DNA of 64,000 nucleotides from Desulfobacteraceae bacterium (GTDB taxonomy: Bacteria > Desulfobacterota > Desulfobacteria > Desulfobacterales > Desulfosarcinaceae). This document shows positions 62,121 through 64,000 of the stretch, one piece after another (the first letter of the stretch is position 1; each line of letters begins with the position of its first letter). The notes beneath the pieces were generated by a model. The model did not search any database. It was given only the letters and a program-made list of their open reading frames with translations, and was not told the DNA's origin. The translations under genes and the position numbers were made by a program. The stretch is from NCBI GenBank assembly GCA_024230435.1, contig JAAERL010000751.1, positions 1 through 64,000 on the forward strand. Reading direction: 5' to 3'.

Positions 62121-63137
62121 ATGGCCGAGCAAACTGCACTTTTAGAACTTGTTAATGTCGTAAAACATTTCGACATATCCGGTACGTTTTTAGATCAAAT
62201 TACCTTTAAGGCCGGCCGGATCACCCGCAACCGCACCATCGTAAGGGCCGTTAATGGCATTAGTTTTTCCATTCAGCGTGGAGAAACGCTCAGCATTGTA
62301 GGAGAAAGCGGCTGCGGTAAATCCACGTTGGCCCGCACCGTGCTTGGCCTTTATCCGCCTAACAGCGGACGGATCTTATATGGCGCCAAACGTATCGACA
62401 ACCTATCGTCACAGGCCATGCTGGCCTACCGGTCCAAGATGCAGATGATATTTCAAGACCCATATGCCTCGCTTAACCCGCGCATGACAGTCAAACGCAC
62501 CCTGGAAGAGCCGGTAAAATATCACAACAAGGGCATTGGAGCGTCAGCGGTGGAAGAAAAGGTCAGTGAAGTAATGCGCCTGGTAGGCGTAGATCCTAAA
62601 TGGGCGGAGCGCTATCCTCATGAATTTTCCGGTGGCCAGCGTCAGCGCATCAGCATCGCCAGGGCGCTCATGGTAGACCCTGAATTTGTAGTGGCTGATG
62701 AACCCGTATCGGCGCTGGATGTTTCCATACAGGCCCAAATACTCAATCTTCTCATGGATGCCCAAGAGCAGCGAAAACTTACTTACTTGTTCATCACCCA
62801 CGATTTATCCGTAGTCCGGCATATCAGCACAAGGGTCGCCGTGATGTATCTGGGCATGTTGTGTGAGCTTGCCCCTGCAAAGGAGATCTTCAGCACCCCG
62901 AGGCACCCTTACACCAAAGCGCTGCTGAGCGCCGTTCCTAAACTGGGTGCAAAAGACCCAAACTACATCCGCCTCAATGGGGAAGTTCCCACTCCCATAA
63001 ATCTGCCCCCAGGCTGCGTCTTCCACGGCCGCTGTAACTATGCCGATAAAAGATGCAAAACCGAAATCCCTATAACAACAAAGCTTTCCGAACCAACCCG
63101 TGTTGCATGTCACCGGGTCGAGGAAGGTAAGCTTTAG
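62121..63137 (+). CDS. dppF: ABC transporter ATP-binding protein, DppF/OppF type
   Basis: This 338-residue ATPase has Walker A GESGCGKSTLAR, signature EFSGGQRQR and Walker B FVVADEPVSALD. The C-terminal extension again has GCVFHGRCNYADKRC and a terminal Cys-His. It begins 3 bp after dppD and completes a five-gene Dpp/Opp cassette with the binding protein at 57531. Confidence 0.95.
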   Translation: MAEQTALLELVNVVKHFDISGTFLDQITFKAGRITRNRTIVRAVNGISFSIQRGETLSIVGESGCGKSTLARTVLGLYPPNSGRILYGAKRIDNLSSQAMLAYRSKMQMIFQDPYASLNPRMTVKRTLEEPVKYHNKGIGASAVEEKVSEVMRLVGVDPKWAERYPHEFSGGQRQRISIARALMVDPEFVVADEPVSALDVSIQAQILNLLMDAQEQRKLTYLFITHDLSVVRHISTRVAVMYLGMLCELAPAKEIFSTPRHPYTKALLSAVPKLGAKDPNYIRLNGEVPTPINLPPGCVFHGRCNYADKRCKTEIPITTKLSEPTRVACHRVEEGKL

Positions 63138-63205
63138 GGGTCTGGAAGCTGTATATATCCTGCTCTTGCTTGTGTTTGCCCCCCTAAAACAGATAAAAAG
63201 ATTGC

Positions 63206-63237
63206 AAAATGCGCCCTGCCCAAAGGCCAGGGCGTTT
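63206..63237 (+). terminator. Terminator-like hairpin after dppF
   Basis: GCGCCCTG pairs with CCAGGGCG across CCCAAAGG and is followed by TTTGCC. The stem is strong but the U-tract is short. It lies about 70 bp after the dppF stop. Confidence 0.55.
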
Positions 63238-63758
63238 GCCCGCTTGCCAACATCATGAATAAATATAAAAAAAACCAAGATAGAATGGTTATGTGATGGC
63301 CCTCCAGTTCGCCTTATCCGGTCCTTTTAGGCAATTTGCGGAAAAATATAACATCTTAACCGATACCTTATTGGGTTTAGATTTTTTTTCGTCTTTAAGG
63401 CATGCCAAAGTTTGCATACTTTACGTATTCGAACCTATGGCATAACACACTATACGGGAAAAAAGGGATGTAAGAAAATATATTATTTAACACAAATCGC
63501 CTTACCCGCCACCCGTCATATATTTTTTTTCGTTTAAACAGATGAAGCGCCTGTTTTCAGAACAATTCGTATTTGATGGCAACAAGATATGCAGCCTGCC
63601 AATTAAGTTGGCAATTAGAATACATTGTTTGAACTATAATTTCTCTAATAACGCTAATTATGGCGTTGGTATATATTTTGCTTGTTCGTTTTCTGTTGTT
63701 TTATACGCTAAAAGTATTATTTCGTATAGTTCTTTAATTAATTATACAAATGGAGTGC
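63238..63758. other. Intergenic region containing a family A repeat
   Basis: The only clear element is the family A copy at 63329-63503. A 78-codon open frame at 63542-63778 has no RBS and overlaps the start of the next gene in another frame; I do not support it. TATAAT-like hexamers occur near 63650-63740. Confidence 0.45.
63329..63503. repeat. Family A MITE-like repeat, copy at the right edge (inverted)
   Basis: The left end TTAGGCAATTTGCGGAAAAA and right end CACAAATCGCCTTA are the family ends. The core GCATGCCAAAGTTTGCATAC...CGAACCTATGGCATAAC is the reverse complement of the 26710 copy. Confidence 0.78.
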
Positions 63759-64000
63759 ATGATGATTTTAAATGGTGAAGTTAACCGTTCGAAAAATAAT
63801 GTAACAGATCAATCCCATGATCAAAAAAATCAGGAATATTCACTAATAAAATATTTGAGAAGTTTTGGAGGAAATCTTTTCACAGCATTTGCCAGAACAC
63901 TTCCTCCTAGTTATACCGGGAATTTAATAAAACATCTGGTTATAAATAATACTGAAGCTGCCTATGACCGTGGGATCGCCCTTTTAAAGCGAGGAAAGCA
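63759..64000 (+). CDS. Partial Asn/Ser-rich protein of the accessory-island style
   Basis: An open frame starts at ATG 63759 and runs off the window end (80 residues visible). It starts MMILNGEVNRSKNNVTDQSH and has a helical part (YLRSFGGNLFTAFARTLPPS). The last visible stretch AAYDRGIALLKRGK looks like the first helix of a TPR unit. The TGGAG RBS sits 4 bp upstream of the first ATG, so the second ATG (63762) is equally likely. The Asn/Lys-rich N-terminus resembles proteins in the 29-37-kb island. Confidence 0.55.
   Translation, partial: MMILNGEVNRSKNNVTDQSHDQKNQEYSLIKYLRSFGGNLFTAFARTLPPSYTGNLIKHLVINNTEAAYDRGIALLKRGK

Noticed and set aside
139-63503. Regular CRISPR array
   Set aside because: The repeats are dispersed kilobases apart, palindromic and of variable length, with no equal spacers and no cas genes.
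63542-63778. A 78-codon plus-strand frame near the right edge
   Set aside because: It lacks an RBS and overlaps the better-supported start at 63759 in another frame.
1-64000. tRNA genes
   Set aside because: I looked for GGTTCGAATCC-type T-loops with matching acceptor stems and found none that folded into a cloverleaf; tRNAscan-SE would be decisive.

Overview
The window looks like the chromosome of a strictly anaerobic Desulfobacterota (deltaproteobacterial) sulfate-reducer-type bacterium. The evidence is a giant HdrA-type flavoprotein with a GltD-like insert, a selenocysteine MvhD, a MetV/MetF pair, a Na+-pumping decarboxylase beta/gamma pair, pyruvate phosphate dikinase and large PAS hybrid kinases. 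The species cannot be named from sequence alone. I see no rRNA, tRNA or CRISPR array.

Layout. 0.1-6 kb: Do-family protease, divergent radical-SAM/DUF2344 protein and RNase G. 6.1-6.7 kb: an internally deleted IscB element (HEARO/omega-RNA, truncated IscB, right-end hairpin). 6.75-11.7 kb: the conserved rpmH-rnpA-yidD-yidC-jag-mnmE cluster, followed by a perfect parS palindrome at 12.0 kb, so this is probably origin-proximal. 12-17 kb: YkgJ-type protein, twin-rubredoxin/membrane protein, small monooxygenase-like protein, OadB/OadG. 17.8-24.1 kb: hybrid kinase whose receiver has Glu in place of Asp, dipeptidase PepD and a two-subunit CoA-transferase.

24.2-37.6 kb is an AT-rich, gene-poor accessory island. 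It carries small secreted or Cys-rich proteins, a sulfotransferase, and large Asn/Ser-rich proteins with eukaryotic-type domains: a ubiquitin-protease-like protein lacking its catalytic Cys and His, an ankyrin/TPR protein coupled to an acidic protein, and an F-box-like/MORN-like protein. A further gene of this style starts at the right edge. The island also holds a decayed IS1-family transposase and many short palindromic repeats. I read it as a candidate effector or host-interaction island; that is inference.

37.7-42.5 kb: ppdK, a nest of mobile repeats, KhpA. 42.6-51.1 kb: a sigma-54 response regulator divergent from an HdrA/GltD fusion - selenoprotein MvhD - MetV - MetF operon. The operon has a sigma-54-like promoter and a strong terminator, and probably forms a flavin-based electron-transfer complex around methylenetetrahydrofolate reduction. 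51.2-63.1 kb: B12-binding radical SAM protein, second hybrid kinase, TSUP permease and a complete Dpp/Opp peptide ABC transporter.

At least six families of short palindromic repeats (called A-F here) fill the intergenic regions. Family A is a TA-flanked MITE; one copy sits inside a family F element and shows its TA target directly. A second unusual feature is a pair of related leaders (before ppdK and the twin-rubredoxin gene) in which the only Shine-Dalgarno lies about 50 nt upstream of the ATG and is separated from it by a covarying hairpin.
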